From positions 1 through 64,000 of the forward strand of contig CAJMSZ010000004.1 of the NCBI GenBank assembly GCA_905216215.1: a stretch of 64,000 nucleotides of DNA, read 5' to 3'. Source of the DNA: an uncultured bacterium (GTDB taxonomy: Bacteria; Bacillota; Clostridia; Lachnospirales; Lachnospiraceae). Made by a program: the position numbers and the translations under genes. The notes under the pieces were generated by a model. The model ran no database searches. It worked only from the letters and a program-made list of their open reading frames with translations, and was not told the DNA's origin. Shown here in pieces: positions 34,676-45,800 of the stretch (positions are counted from its first letter, which is position 1; every line of letters starts with the position of its first letter).

Positions 34676-35782
34676 TTACTTGTTAAAATACTCGATGATT
34701 GCATCTGCAATTCGAGCACTTGCTTTTCCATCACCATATGGATTAGATGCATTACTCATACCGTCATATACATCCTGACAGGATAACAGCTCATCTATCA
34801 TATTATAAATAGTTTCTTCTTCCGTTCCTGCCAGTTTCAAGGTTCCAGCTTCTACTCCTTCTGGACGTTCTGTCGTATCACGAAGTACAATGACCGGTTT
34901 CCCTAAAGAAGGTGCCTCTTCCTGGATGCCACCACTATCTGTCAATATCAAATATGACTTATTCAATAAATTATGAAATTCCAATACTTCCAATGGTTTA
35001 ATTAATTTCACCTTATCACAATCACCAAGAATTTCATTTGCTGTATTAACAACAATAGGATTTAAATGCACTGGATATACGACTTTAATATCATCGTATT
35101 TTTCAACAATTCTCTTAATTGCACGGAACATGTTACGCATTGGTTCTCCAAGGTTTTCACGGCGGTGTGCAGTAAGCACAATAAGCCTTGAACCCTTCGC
35201 CCACTCTGTAATTTCATCTTCAAATTGCTCATTTACTGTAGTCTGTAAGGCATCAATTGCCGTATTACCGGTTACATAAATAGTTTCTTCTTTCTTTCCT
35301 TCATCCAGCAAATTCTGTTTACTTCTTTCTGTTGGCGCAAAATTCATATCAGCCACTAACCCAACAAACTGGCGATTGATTTCTTCTGGATACGGAGAAT
35401 ATTTGTTATATGTTCTAAGTCCTGCTTCCACATGCCCAATTGGAATCTGATGATAAAATGCTGCCAGTGCACCTGCAAAAGTTGTTGTGGTATCTCCATG
35501 AACCAGGACAATATCAGGTTTTACCTTCTCAATTACTTCTTCAAGTCCTTTCAATACACGCACCGTAATATCTGACAGTGTCTGTCCTTGTTTCATAATG
35601 TCTAAATCATAATCCGGTTTAATTTGAAATGCATCCAACACCTGATCAAGCATCTGTCTGTGCTGAGCTGTCACACATACAATCGTTTCCATTTCCTCTC
35701 TTTTCTGCAACTCTTTAACTAACGGTGCCATCTTTATTGTTTCTGGTCGCGTCCCAAACACTGTCATTACTTTAATTTTCAT
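34676..35782 (-). CDS. wecB: UDP-N-acetylglucosamine 2-epimerase (non-hydrolysing)
   Basis: A 368-residue enzyme that interconverts UDP-GlcNAc and UDP-ManNAc. Motifs: VFGTRPETIKMAPLVKEL, VLVHGDTTTTFAGALAAFY, HVEAGLRTYNKYSPYPEE and LILTDSGGIQEEAPSLGKP with DTTERPE. All active-site segments are present. The product suits the adjacent WecG/TagA-type transferase, which commonly uses UDP-ManNAc. Its start overlaps the end of that gene by 11 nt. Confidence 0.95.
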   Translation of the reverse strand: MKIKVMTVFGTRPETIKMAPLVKELQKREEMETIVCVTAQHRQMLDQVLDAFQIKPDYDLDIMKQGQTLSDITVRVLKGLEEVIEKVKPDIVLVHGDTTTTFAGALAAFYHQIPIGHVEAGLRTYNKYSPYPEEINRQFVGLVADMNFAPTERSKQNLLDEGKKEETIYVTGNTAIDALQTTVNEQFEDEITEWAKGSRLIVLTAHRRENLGEPMRNMFRAIKRIVEKYDDIKVVYPVHLNPIVVNTANEILGDCDKVKLIKPLEVLEFHNLLNKSYLILTDSGGIQEEAPSLGKPVIVLRDTTERPEGVEAGTLKLAGTEEETIYNMIDELLSCQDVYDGMSNASNPYGDGKASARIADAIIEYFNK

Positions 35783-36506
35783 TTTTCTTTCCTTTCTTCG
35801 CGAGCTTTAAGACTTCTATAATAAACTTGATGTTACTTACGAAAAACCGTTTCATCCGCTTTGGTTCTTTTACAATCCTGTATAACCATTCTAAATTACA
35901 TTTGACAAAGAATTCAGGAGCTCTCTTTTTCATTCCGCTAAGGACATCAAAGCTCCCCCCCACACCTATAAAGATGCCCTTTTCGAAGCGTTCATAGTTT
36001 TTATATATAAGTATTTCTTGCTGAGGTATTCCAAGTGCAACCAATACAATATCCGGTTGCTCATCTGCTATCTCGTCAAACACTTCTTCTTTATTATTTA
36101 CATATCCATCTTTATAACCTGTAATTCTAATATTGGGATAGTCCTGTGATATTTTTTTGATTAATGCTTCTATTACTTCTGGTTTTGCCCCGAAAAGATA
36201 GATACTTTTGCTCATCTGATTTGCCTGTCTCAATAGATATTGGCAAATTTCAACCCCAGTAACTCTTTCTTCAATTGAATATCCTAAAATATTTCCAGCT
36301 TTTACCACTCCAATTCCATCTGGTACAATCTCTACATCTTTATCTTCTAGCACATTTTTAAATTGTAAATTTTTTTCAGCAATCATAAATGTTTCTGGAT
36401 TAGCTGTGACTACAAACTTCTTTTGTCCCTTTTCCAAACATTCCGTTAACTTTTTCGTATATGAATCATATCCATATAAATAAGTTTTTTCAAAATAACG
36501 TCGCAT
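35772..36506 (-). CDS. WecG/TagA/CpsF-family glycosyltransferase
   Basis: A 244-residue GT26 enzyme, likely an N-acetylmannosaminyl- or glucosyltransferase that adds the second sugar to the lipid-linked primer. Motifs: VVTANPETFMIAEKN, EIVPDGIGVVKAG, YLFGAKPEVIEAL, DIVLVALGIPQQEILI and GVGGSFDVLSGMKKRAPEF. The ATG at 36506 has GGAGG 6 nt upstream; the TTG at 36518 falls in that site. The epimerase gene next to it would make its donor. Confidence 0.92.
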   Translation of the reverse strand: MRRYFEKTYLYGYDSYTKKLTECLEKGQKKFVVTANPETFMIAEKNLQFKNVLEDKDVEIVPDGIGVVKAGNILGYSIEERVTGVEICQYLLRQANQMSKSIYLFGAKPEVIEALIKKISQDYPNIRITGYKDGYVNNKEEVFDEIADEQPDIVLVALGIPQQEILIYKNYERFEKGIFIGVGGSFDVLSGMKKRAPEFFVKCNLEWLYRIVKEPKRMKRFFVSNIKFIIEVLKLAKKGKKNEN

Positions 36507-36581
36507 AGATTCCTCCAATTATTAAAACCAGAAAATAGTAGACTGCCCCAGATTTTAATCCAAGACGCCCTACTATTTTCC

Positions 36582-37967
36582 CTACTCGCTCTTTTCTTCT
36601 CTTTTTCCCATATTTTCAGACACTTCGGCATCAAAGCCTTCTGTGCTTTCTTTCATAAACATAATCTTAATTGTCATAAAAATCAACCTAATATCCATCA
36701 AAATAGAATAATTCTGTATATACATTAAATCCAATTTCAATTTATCATATGCCGTTGTATTATATTTTCCATATATCTGAGCAACACCAGTCAATCCACC
36801 CTTTACTTTCAATCTGTACGCAAACTCTGGTATATCTTCAGTATACGCTTTCACATGTTCCACTCGCTCTGGTCTCGGTCCAACAACACTCATATTGCCT
36901 TCTAATATGTCAAGCATTTGTGGCAATTCATCTATTCTAGTCTTTCTTATAAAGCTTCCTATTGGTGTAATTCTAGGGTCTTTTTCTGTTGCTGGAATTA
37001 CCTGACCATTTTTCTCTGCATCCACAATCATACTTCTAAATTTGTGTATTTTAAAAACCTTACCATTAATTGTACATCTTTCCTGACGGAACATAACAGG
37101 TCCACCATCATACACTTTAATCATGATTGCCGTCACCAGCATAATCGGTGAAGTTATAATGAGCACAATCATAGAAATCACAATGTCCATGATTCTCTTT
37201 ACCAATCTCTGTTCAAATGTAAAACCATTATTGCGGAGCATAAACAATGGTGAATCAAATAAATGATTAGTCTCTGAACTTTTAATAAGAATATCGGACA
37301 ATTTAGGAGTCAAATATACTCTAACAGATTCCGAATAACAAAACTTTAAAATTTTGTTTCTCTCGACAGAATGAACATCATAAATAAGCACAGCATCGTA
37401 TTCTTTAATAAGTGCATGCAAATCCTCTTCTTCTATTTTTCGTATATTTTGAGAACGTTCAATTTTATATCGATCATTTCTCCTTTTCATCTTACGTTCC
37501 ATGAGTTTGGGATCATACTCCTCATACAACACAAGAATCCTACGTGGTGGGAAAATAACTACAAACATTTTCGTTGTCACTACAGCCCAGACAATAATCA
37601 TCGCCACTTCTTCTATCGTCAATACCAACATTGGAATAATGTCAACAAACTTAGCCGATAACAGTACAATTTCCAAATACGTCAATGCATTTGCGCACAC
37701 CATTGCCAATGCCTGTGACAAAATCAGACTTGTACACTTCAAATAGCCAAATTTCAATCCTCCATAAATATAGAAAAATAGAATAAGAAATATAACATAT
37801 ATCGCAGCTACCATCCAGTGACCTTTATTATAAAAAGGAAAAACAACCCCCATATTATATGTAGCTTTCCACATATTGGTAAACATAAGTGTCAAACATG
37901 CAATAAGTACAACTGCAGCCCCTGCACGCAATACTCTTTTTATCTGATCTAATTTATCTCTTTCCAT
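36582..37967 (-). CDS. Undecaprenyl-phosphate sugar phosphotransferase (initiating)
   Basis: A 461-residue polyprenyl glycosylphosphotransferase of the WcaJ/WbaP type. Four N-terminal helices are followed by a degenerate CoA-binding-like middle domain and the C-terminal catalytic domain. The latter starts with QRLVKRIMDIVIS and a hydrophobic re-entrant helix, then VMFRQERCTINGKVFKIHKFRSM, RKTRIDELPQMLDILEGNMSVVGPRP and the final YGKYNTTAYDKLKLD. The enzyme loads the first sugar-1-phosphate onto undecaprenyl phosphate and so starts capsule synthesis. First gene of the operon; GAGG lies 8 nt before the ATG. Confidence 0.95.
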   Translation of the reverse strand: MERDKLDQIKRVLRAGAAVVLIACLTLMFTNMWKATYNMGVVFPFYNKGHWMVAAIYVIFLILFFYIYGGLKFGYLKCTSLILSQALAMVCANALTYLEIVLLSAKFVDIIPMLVLTIEEVAMIIVWAVVTTKMFVVIFPPRRILVLYEEYDPKLMERKMKRRNDRYKIERSQNIRKIEEEDLHALIKEYDAVLIYDVHSVERNKILKFCYSESVRVYLTPKLSDILIKSSETNHLFDSPLFMLRNNGFTFEQRLVKRIMDIVISMIVLIITSPIMLVTAIMIKVYDGGPVMFRQERCTINGKVFKIHKFRSMIVDAEKNGQVIPATEKDPRITPIGSFIRKTRIDELPQMLDILEGNMSVVGPRPERVEHVKAYTEDIPEFAYRLKVKGGLTGVAQIYGKYNTTAYDKLKLDLMYIQNYSILMDIRLIFMTIKIMFMKESTEGFDAEVSENMGKREEKSE

Positions 37968-38008
37968 ATTTCATCCTCAAATTTCAATTTTAAAATGCAT
38001 CGACAAAT

Positions 38009-38037
38009 ATTATAGCAGATTTTCTTATTCATTACAA
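38009..38037 (-). promoter_or_regulatory. Promoter of the capsule operon
   Basis: TTGTAA (38037-38032) and TATAAT (38014-38009) on the minus strand with a 17-bp spacer and an extended TGC before the -10. It is about 42 nt upstream of the initiating transferase and should drive the nine genes to licD. Confidence 0.8.
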
Positions 38038-38065
38038 CTTATTTTATTATATTACAATTTTATGA

Positions 38066-38109
38066 ACTAAAAATGTCACAATCCTATTTATAATTGGCTT
38101 GTGACATTT
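38066..38109 (-). terminator. Terminator of the surface operon after the sulfotransferase
   Basis: Perfect 11-bp stem AAATGTCACAA (38071-38081) and TTGTGACATTT (38099-38109), with TTTTTAG next on the minus strand. It lies just after the sulfotransferase stop and before the capsule promoter. Confidence 0.85.
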
Positions 38110-38119
38110 CTCTCATTCA

Positions 38120-39166
38120 TCAAAAAATTTTATTCTCATTATGAACTATTTCATACGGAAACGCATATAAATACTCTTGCAATTCTTTTTCAATCACCTT
38201 GCATTCTTCTCTATACTCTTCATTCTGCATAAAAAGTTGTGTATTATTAATCGATTTCATTGGGTCAAATCTGACTGTATATTTTTTCTGTATATCAATG
38301 TCCAAAATCTCGTATATCTTTTGAACCGTTTCAGCATGATTATATACTAAATCTTCAAATGCTATCCTATGAATCTGCTTATTCTCACATGGTTGTTCCA
38401 TTTCCCGTAATGAACGATAAAATCTACAAAATTCGTGCACCTCCGTTGGATACGGAACCACTTCTCCCATTTTATTCCAATAGTACTTATTGATGATGAA
38501 AACATCCCTCGGATCTCGTTCAACAACAAAAACCTCCACATCATCCTCAAAATAATTTGAAAATCGAAACAAATTAAAAGGCAAAAGTAATTGATCCAGC
38601 ACAATATTTTCTTCGTTTTTCCCTGCTGCTTCAAAAATATGATATATATATTCTCTAGAAAGTTTGTAAAACCGTTCTGGTTTTACAAACGAAACCCACA
38701 TTGGACTATACGACAATGGTTTTCTTACAAAACTTTTCATCCCGGGTATCTTTTTGAAAAATTTATTTAATATCAGTCTCGGAACCATTCTATAATTTAC
38801 ATTTTCCTGATAATACCAGTAATAGTCTGGCTCATATTCCTTTAAAGCATCCACATATTTTTCCGTCTCAATCCAGAATTTTTCTCCTATATGTTGATTA
38901 TAATGACCTACCCACCAATATCGCTTCGAATACAGTTGTCTCATTGTATTATAAAAACTGTGCAATGCCTCATCGCTTCTCACTGCATTATTGCCATGTA
39001 ATAACTTATCTTCTAGATCAAAAACTCCATTCGGACAATGTAAAAACACAAACTCAAAATTACTGCGCGATACATTAAATCCATCTATCCCATCCAGTAA
39101 ATCCGTAATGGCTGATGAGCCTGACCCCATATATCCTGTTGGTATTACTACGCGTTTCTTGTCCAT
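38120..39166 (-). CDS. Sulfotransferase-like protein
   Basis: A 348-residue cytosolic protein with the layout of PAPS-dependent sulfotransferases. The N-terminal phosphosulfate loop is PTGYMGSGSSAITDLL, and the 3'-phosphate site is VVERDPRDVFIINKYY with a later HRIAFEDLVYNH segment. Sulfation of a surface sugar or wall polymer is plausible because the gene ends an operon of wall hydrolases and nucleotide-sugar genes and faces the capsule operon. Genes for PAPS synthesis are not in the window. GGGAG is 8 nt before the ATG; 20 nt separate it from the amidase gene. Confidence 0.8.
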   Translation of the reverse strand: MDKKRVVIPTGYMGSGSSAITDLLDGIDGFNVSRSNFEFVFLHCPNGVFDLEDKLLHGNNAVRSDEALHSFYNTMRQLYSKRYWWVGHYNQHIGEKFWIETEKYVDALKEYEPDYYWYYQENVNYRMVPRLILNKFFKKIPGMKSFVRKPLSYSPMWVSFVKPERFYKLSREYIYHIFEAAGKNEENIVLDQLLLPFNLFRFSNYFEDDVEVFVVERDPRDVFIINKYYWNKMGEVVPYPTEVHEFCRFYRSLREMEQPCENKQIHRIAFEDLVYNHAETVQKIYEILDIDIQKKYTVRFDPMKSINNTQLFMQNEEYREECKVIEKELQEYLYAFPYEIVHNENKIF

Positions 39167-39186
39167 TGTAGATTCTCCCTATTCTT

Positions 39187-42100
39187 CTATTTACTTGTAT
39201 ATTTATTTTCATCAAAAGTTTCTTTTAAATATTTCATAATTCCCTTTGCAATTGCTTTAGCATTTGTTTTTAAATAAGTATCAAATATTACATTATCTGC
39301 TGAATTCGAAATATATCCCATTTCCAACAAGCAACTTGGCATATTGCTTATTCTATTAACCATTAAATCATAACTGCTTCCTGATGAACCATATGCAATT
39401 CCACGCGATTTAAAAGTCCCTGCATCCTTCAATGCATTATTCATAATTACAGCTAATTCTGCGCATCCTTGATTCTTATTATCATATGCATTAGAATTAT
39501 AATTCTCTGGATTTGAAGAATTATGTGTATATACTGTATATCCTCTTGCACTTGATCCTGCAGAATCACGATGTAACGAAACAAAAACATCTACTTCTTC
39601 CTTGTTTGCTGATTCTATTCTCTTTCTCAATGAAGAAAGGCCATTTGCTGTAGTATAACCAGAATCAATATCTGTTCTTGACATGTAAACCTTTATTCCT
39701 TGTTGGGCCAATACTCTTTGCACTTCCAATGCAAGTCTAAGATTATCATCTCTTTCGTATCTTCCGCTATTCGTAGCGCCAGCATCACTTCCACCATGTC
39801 CTGCATCAATCCACACTTTTTTTACGCCTTCATTGACAATAATGTTTTCCGTTTTTTCCTTCACCACTGTCCCATCTGTAAATCTCAATTTAAATGTGTA
39901 ATTTCCTGCCTCTACTTTCTCACCTTTGTCATTCACAAATTGCCATATCGCATAATAATAGCCTGATGCATGTGTCACTTGATTATATAGTGTATAAATT
40001 TTTTCGTCATTTTCATCAAACACCTCAATATCACCTATACAATCTTTTGTAACGCTATAATATATTTTCACACTTCCATCTTTCAAAGCTATTTCTTCTT
40101 TTCCAGCTTTTACATTCATCAGTGCCAGTTCATCACTTATCCGTACGTTTACACTCTTTTCTTTTACTTCAACTCCATCATCTTCAAATTTTAAATGAAT
40201 TGTATATGTTCCCAACTCTGCCTGTATTCCATTTTCATCCATTCGATTCCACGTGGCAACATATGTTCCTGCAGAATGATACACTTTGTTGTAAATTTCT
40301 TTCACTAATTGCCCAGATTCATCATAAATACAAATGCTTCCATAAGAATCTTTGTTAATTGTATAGTATAATTTTGCATTTTCAGAAACACTCATATTAA
40401 AACTATCTTCATCCACACGAACATTCGTAAGTGCAAATCCATTTACGATGTCGACCTCTACAGACTCCTCCACCTCAGATTCTCCATCTGTAAAAGTCAA
40501 TTTAATTTTGTATGTTCCCTCTCCAACATAATTTCCTTCACTGTTTTTTGCATTCCATCCCAAATAATAATAGCCTTTTTCATGTCCAACTCCATCATAC
40601 AAACAATTAATAAGATTTTCTTCTCTGTCATATACTTTAATTGTACCTTTACTTGCTTTTGAAACATGATAATACAATTTTGCCATTTCATTCGTTTCAA
40701 GATTAACCGAAGTATCTTGTAAGTAGACTCTTGACAAAGACAAACGTTCTCGCGTCACCTTTACCAGAAGCTCTTTCACCGCATTTCCAAATTCTAGTCG
40801 TATTTTATAAGTCCCACTGTTTACCATGCTGCCATCATTGTTTTTTCCATCCCAGTATGCCATATAATAACCAGAATCATGCTTGACATTCTCATAAATA
40901 TTTCGAATTACATTTTCATTTTCATCTAATACGTAAATATTTCCCTTTACGCCTTGATCCAAAGAGTAGTAAAACTGTACATGTCCCCCTTTCTCAAAAT
41001 TAACATTATCAGACTGCAGTTTTACATTTTCTAATTGTACTTCTTTTTCTTCATTCAAAACAATAAAGTCTACATTTTGTTCCACCTTATGTCCATTAGC
41101 TTCAAATTGAAGCTTCGCTGTATATTTTCCAGATGGTACCTTCATTCCATCTTCATCCCGGATATTCCAAAACGCATAATAATATCCCTTGTCATGTCTG
41201 ACCTGATTATATATTTCTTTTATCAATTCGTCCTTTTCATTATAAATGCTTATTGTTCCTAAGCTACTCTTTGAAATATTATAATAAATCCTCACCTCCG
41301 CATCATCCATATGTACGTTCTCCGGTGATACCTTTACAGAATCAATTGCCAATTCACTTTTCTGTATCCACACATTCAGCTTCTGAATCGTACTTCCAAA
41401 ATGAAGTTCTATCGTATATTCACCATCTGCAACTTCATTTTCCTCATCATCCGTGCCATTCCATGTTGCTAAATATCTCATTTCTTGATGAGGTACAGAA
41501 TCATAAATAGTTTTTACCTTATTATGTTCAGCATCAAAAACAACAATACTTCCCGTTATTTTTTTTTCAACATTATAATATATTTTTACATGTTCCTCAT
41601 CGACATTAACATGCTTTTCCGCCACTTCAACATTTTTCAATAATTCTACTGAATGTATAGTAACACTCAAGCGTTCTTCTTCTGTCCCAAAATGCAACAC
41701 AATCTGATATGTCCCATTCGCAACCATATTGCCGTCTTGATTCTTTCCATCCCAGGTCGCCAGATAATACCCTGGCTGATGATAAACATTATCATAAATA
41801 CTTTTAACCAGATTTCCTCCATCATCAAAGACATCAATATTTCCAGTTATCGCTTTGTTTACATGATAAAAAATCTTTACTAAATCTGTTTCATTTACAT
41901 CCTTTTTATCCAAGTAAACATTTGAAAGCTTCACCTTCCCGGTTTCTAGACTCACTTCAACACTTTTTTCTTCACTTCCAAATACAATTTGAATTCTATA
42001 AAGTCCATTCGCAACCTTTTTATTCTGATTATCCGTTCCATCCCAGGTTGCCAAGTAATATCCTGCCTTATGATAGACATTATCATAAATTGTTTTAATC

Positions 42101-42795
42101 AATTCATCTTTATCATTATAGACATATATACTACCACCCTGACTATTGGCAATTTTATAATAAATTTTTACATATTCAGAGACATCCAAGTCTACCTTTT
42201 CTTCAGCCACATGAAGCCCTGATATATTTTTGCTTTCCATTTCTAAAGTATCATAACTTGAAATCCCACTATCTAAGTGTTCTTCATTCTCAACACTATC
42301 AACAGCATTATCATTCTCATATGCTTTTCCTAATACTTTACAGCTAATTATCTCAACTTCCTCTGACCAGTTTTCTGGTAAAATATTGCTCGCTGATTCA
42401 ATACTATGTAGTGCTTCATTATTTCTATCACAATTCACCACCACCAGTTTTGCAGTGTCATTAATTTTATCCATCCAATCTATATTATTTATCACCTTTT
42501 GCAGAAACTCATCCATAGGATATTCTCTGCATTCTTTAGGCAATACTACTTCTTTACTTATAAGATTTATTAAAGCGGTATTGCCATATTCTTTTTCCAA
42601 AAAGTCTCTTGTCGCATCTGCATATTCTTCCATTACATTTGCTGTTTCAATGTCATCATCATATTTTACAAATAACACATATAACTGTTCTAAACCATTT
42701 GACTGTGCCAATGCACTAGAACTCATACTCCCACCCACAAGCACAAAAATCAACAAACATGCTATAATCTTTTTTACGTTTTCTTTTATATGCAT
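39187..42795 (-). CDS. Giant secreted N-acetylmuramoyl-L-alanine amidase with eight FlgD-like Ig repeats
   Basis: A 1202-residue surface protein. Residues 1-30 are a signal peptide. Residues about 31-200 form an unassigned domain. Eight repeats of about 97 residues follow (about 203-985), each with the FlgD_ig signature, for example KIYYKIANSQGGSIYVYND, then GYYLATWDGTDNQNKKVANG-x-Y. From 993 on it is an Amidase_3 domain: KVWIDAGHGGSDAG (zinc His), Glu in GRYERDDN, His in FVSLHRDS and catalytic Glu in CLLEMGYISN, so it looks active. It cleaves the stem peptide from muramic acid. No sortase signal or cell-wall binding repeats are seen, so the Ig array probably spaces or anchors it. Confidence 0.92.
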   Translation of the reverse strand: MHIKENVKKIIACLLIFVLVGGSMSSSALAQSNGLEQLYVLFVKYDDDIETANVMEEYADATRDFLEKEYGNTALINLISKEVVLPKECREYPMDEFLQKVINNIDWMDKINDTAKLVVVNCDRNNEALHSIESASNILPENWSEEVEIISCKVLGKAYENDNAVDSVENEEHLDSGISSYDTLEMESKNISGLHVAEEKVDLDVSEYVKIYYKIANSQGGSIYVYNDKDELIKTIYDNVYHKAGYYLATWDGTDNQNKKVANGLYRIQIVFGSEEKSVEVSLETGKVKLSNVYLDKKDVNETDLVKIFYHVNKAITGNIDVFDDGGNLVKSIYDNVYHQPGYYLATWDGKNQDGNMVANGTYQIVLHFGTEEERLSVTIHSVELLKNVEVAEKHVNVDEEHVKIYYNVEKKITGSIVVFDAEHNKVKTIYDSVPHQEMRYLATWNGTDDEENEVADGEYTIELHFGSTIQKLNVWIQKSELAIDSVKVSPENVHMDDAEVRIYYNISKSSLGTISIYNEKDELIKEIYNQVRHDKGYYYAFWNIRDEDGMKVPSGKYTAKLQFEANGHKVEQNVDFIVLNEEKEVQLENVKLQSDNVNFEKGGHVQFYYSLDQGVKGNIYVLDENENVIRNIYENVKHDSGYYMAYWDGKNNDGSMVNSGTYKIRLEFGNAVKELLVKVTRERLSLSRVYLQDTSVNLETNEMAKLYYHVSKASKGTIKVYDREENLINCLYDGVGHEKGYYYLGWNAKNSEGNYVGEGTYKIKLTFTDGESEVEESVEVDIVNGFALTNVRVDEDSFNMSVSENAKLYYTINKDSYGSICIYDESGQLVKEIYNKVYHSAGTYVATWNRMDENGIQAELGTYTIHLKFEDDGVEVKEKSVNVRISDELALMNVKAGKEEIALKDGSVKIYYSVTKDCIGDIEVFDENDEKIYTLYNQVTHASGYYYAIWQFVNDKGEKVEAGNYTFKLRFTDGTVVKEKTENIIVNEGVKKVWIDAGHGGSDAGATNSGRYERDDNLRLALEVQRVLAQQGIKVYMSRTDIDSGYTTANGLSSLRKRIESANKEEVDVFVSLHRDSAGSSARGYTVYTHNSSNPENYNSNAYDNKNQGCAELAVIMNNALKDAGTFKSRGIAYGSSGSSYDLMVNRISNMPSCLLEMGYISNSADNVIFDTYLKTNAKAIAKGIMKYLKETFDENKYTSK

Positions 42796-42846
42796 TTTAT
42801 CTTCTCTCTCATTCGTCTAACTTCATCATTTCAAACAAAAGCATTA

Positions 42847-42879
42847 AGCCAAAACAGATTCTTGTCACCTGTTCTGGCT
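42847..42879 (-). terminator. Intercistronic hairpin between the two wall-hydrolase genes
   Basis: Stem arms AGCCAAAACAG (42847-42857) and CTGTTCTGGCT (42869-42879) in the 104-nt gap. The minus-strand tail is TAATGCTTTTG, only weakly U-rich, so it is more likely an attenuator or partial terminator than a full stop. Confidence 0.5.
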
Positions 42880-42899
42880 CATTGCATGCGATACAGAAT

Positions 42900-45800
42900 T
42901 TACTTAACAGTAACATTCATCTGCTCTTTTTTTGTTATATTTCCATCTGAAAAACTAAGTTCAATTATATATTCACCCGGTTTCACATATTGTCCATTGG
43001 AATCTTTCATATTCCAAAATGCCATATAATATCCAAGTGTATGCTTAACATCATTGTAAATTTCACCAATTTTAGTTCCATCAATACTATATATCTCTAT
43101 GCTTCCGTAACAATCTTTGTCAATTGCGTAATATATTTTTCCTTCATCATCCGCATTTAACTTAAAACTTTCTTCATCGGTTCTCAAATTAAAAAGTCTA
43201 AAGCCACCGCTAACGTCAACTTTAAGTTCCGATTGCACACTATAACCTTGGCTTACAAATTCTAGCTTGATTGTATATATCCCCGCATCAACATACTGTC
43301 CATTTTCTTTTTTCAGATTCCATTCAAGATAATAATAACCTGCCTGATGATATGTCATATCATATAATCGTCTCACTTCGTTTCCATCAGAATCCAGTAT
43401 CGCAACAGTTCCCTGACTATTCTTGGAAATATCATAATACAGCTTTACGACTTCATTTTCATCAATATCCACAGAGTCTTTTACCAGACGTACATCGCTC
43501 AATTCTGGTTCTCCACAACGCATCGTTACCTCAAGTTCTGCATTATTTCCCCCAAAGTCAATATTAATCGTGTATACACCACTTGCAACTTTCTTCCCGG
43601 TATTATCTGAACCATCCCAATATGCCATGTAATACCCTGCTGCATGATTTACGTTTTCATATATAGTTTTAACTACTGTGCCCTCATTATCATAAACAGA
43701 AACACTTCCTACTGCATCTTTATCTACACTATAGTAAAATTCTGCTCTCTCTCCTTTTTCCACATCTACAGTATCTGCTTTTAATCTAACATTTGAAAGT
43801 TTGATATCCGTTTGCAAAATTTTAACTTTCAAATCCTGTGTATCACCATCGAAGTTTAAGCGAATTATATATTCTCCCGCAGGAACTTTTTTACCTGCAT
43901 TATTCGTGCCATTCCAGGTTGCCAAATAATAGCCTGACGCATGAGGTACTTCATCATATATAGATTTAATCAATTCATTATTAGAATTATATACCATTAT
44001 ACTTCCTTTGGTATTTTCATCAATATGGTAATATATCCTTACCAATTCATCTGATGTCACCTCTGTTTTGCCCAAGTATACATTAGAAAGATTTGCTTTC
44101 TTACTATAAACTTTAACCGCGAGACTCTGTTCCGTTGTTTTCCCATTTACTTCAAACTCAAGCTTAACCGTATAAGTTCCTGTTTTCACATAATTTCCAT
44201 CTGAATCTTTCATGTTCCAAAATGCGTAATAGTAACCCGTATCGTGGCTGACTTTATCATATATTTTTCTAATTAATTTTCCATTTGTATCATATATACC
44301 AATCGTACCATTACTAGTATGTGATATATGATAATAAATCCTGACTTCGTCATATTCTGTCTGATCCGCATTTTCTGGTACAACTCTTACAGAATCCAGA
44401 ACCGGTTCTCCTTGTTGAATATTCACTAATAACTCTTGTGTATCATTTCCAAATTTCAATTGAATCTGATACTTTCCAGAAGGCACCGACTCTCCTTTCT
44501 CATTTGTTCCATCCCAAGTTGCTAAGTAACGCATCTCTCCGTGCCGAACATTGTCATAAATTACTTTCACTTTTTCGCCTGATGAATTTAGAACCTCTAT
44601 GGTTCCATTACTGGCTTTTTCCACACTGTAATATATTTTTACAAATTCCCCTTCACTAATATTAACAGTATCAGAAGCTAACATCACATTTGACAATATT
44701 ACATCTGCTTTTATCGACACCATTACTTCTTCTTGACAATCACCAAACTTAAGTCTTATTGTATATCTACCTGGCAACACAGAGCCCCCACTTGCATTTC
44801 TTCCATTCCAAGTTGCAAGATAATAACCTGCACTATGAAAAACCTGATTATAAACCGTATAAACAAGCTTCCCCGAAGTATCATACACCTCTATTGTTCC
44901 ATTAACGTCTTCATCAATTTCATAATATATTTTTACAAGATCGCCCATCTGTACTTCTTCATCTGCCAAATGTACATCAGAAAGGGTGACTCCACCAGTA
45001 ACTTGTACCTCTACCGTATCTTGTACTGTATAACCATCTGCTTCAAATTTTAATTTCCATACATATTTTCCTGATTTTACATAATTTCCATCATCGTCTT
45101 TTAAATCCCATCCTAAATAATAATAATCTTTTGCATGATTTACCTTATCATAAAATGTCCTTACTATCTTGCCTTCTGCATCATATACCTGTATTGTCCC
45201 AACACATGCTTTAGAAACACGATAGTATAATCTAGAATATTCCCTTTCACTCACATCTACTGCTTGTTTGGTAACATGAACCTCTGTAAGTGAAAGTAAA
45301 TTGTTTGTTTCTATCTGTACTTTGAGTTCCTTTTGTGTCCCCCCAAAATTCAATTTAATAGTATACTCACCTGCAGTAACTTTTTTCCCCTGATCATCTG
45401 TTCCATCCCAGGTTGCTAAATAATAGCCTGCACCATGATACACCTCATCATAAATGGTTTTTGTAATTTGCCCCGATGAATTCAAGACAGTAATCGTTCC
45501 ATTTTCATTTTTACTCAGATCATAATATATTTTAACAAGCTCATTTTTACTGATATCTACTTTTTCAGAAACCAACTTTACGTCCGTTAGCAAATCATCA
45601 TTCTCACTTCTATCTGCCACCTTAGTAACATAATTTATACTCACATATGTATACATCGTATCAAAATTATACTGGCCCGTTGTGTTATCAATTGCTGTAC
45701 GTCCACTATTTAACACTGGTTCACTCTGTATTTTATAAAAGCCATTTTCTTCTCCAAGAATCAAAAAAGCATGGCACGACTGTCCGCCTGTATTGTACAG

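Noticed and set aside
42847..42879. Full terminator splitting the two wall-hydrolase genes into separate units
   Set aside because: The stem is good but the U-tract is poor, and no clear promoter was found for the downstream gene.
39700..45600. Repeated DNA suggestive of a CRISPR or other repeat array
   Set aside because: The periodicity of about 290 bp comes from the protein-coding FlgD-like repeats; spacing and divergence do not fit CRISPR.
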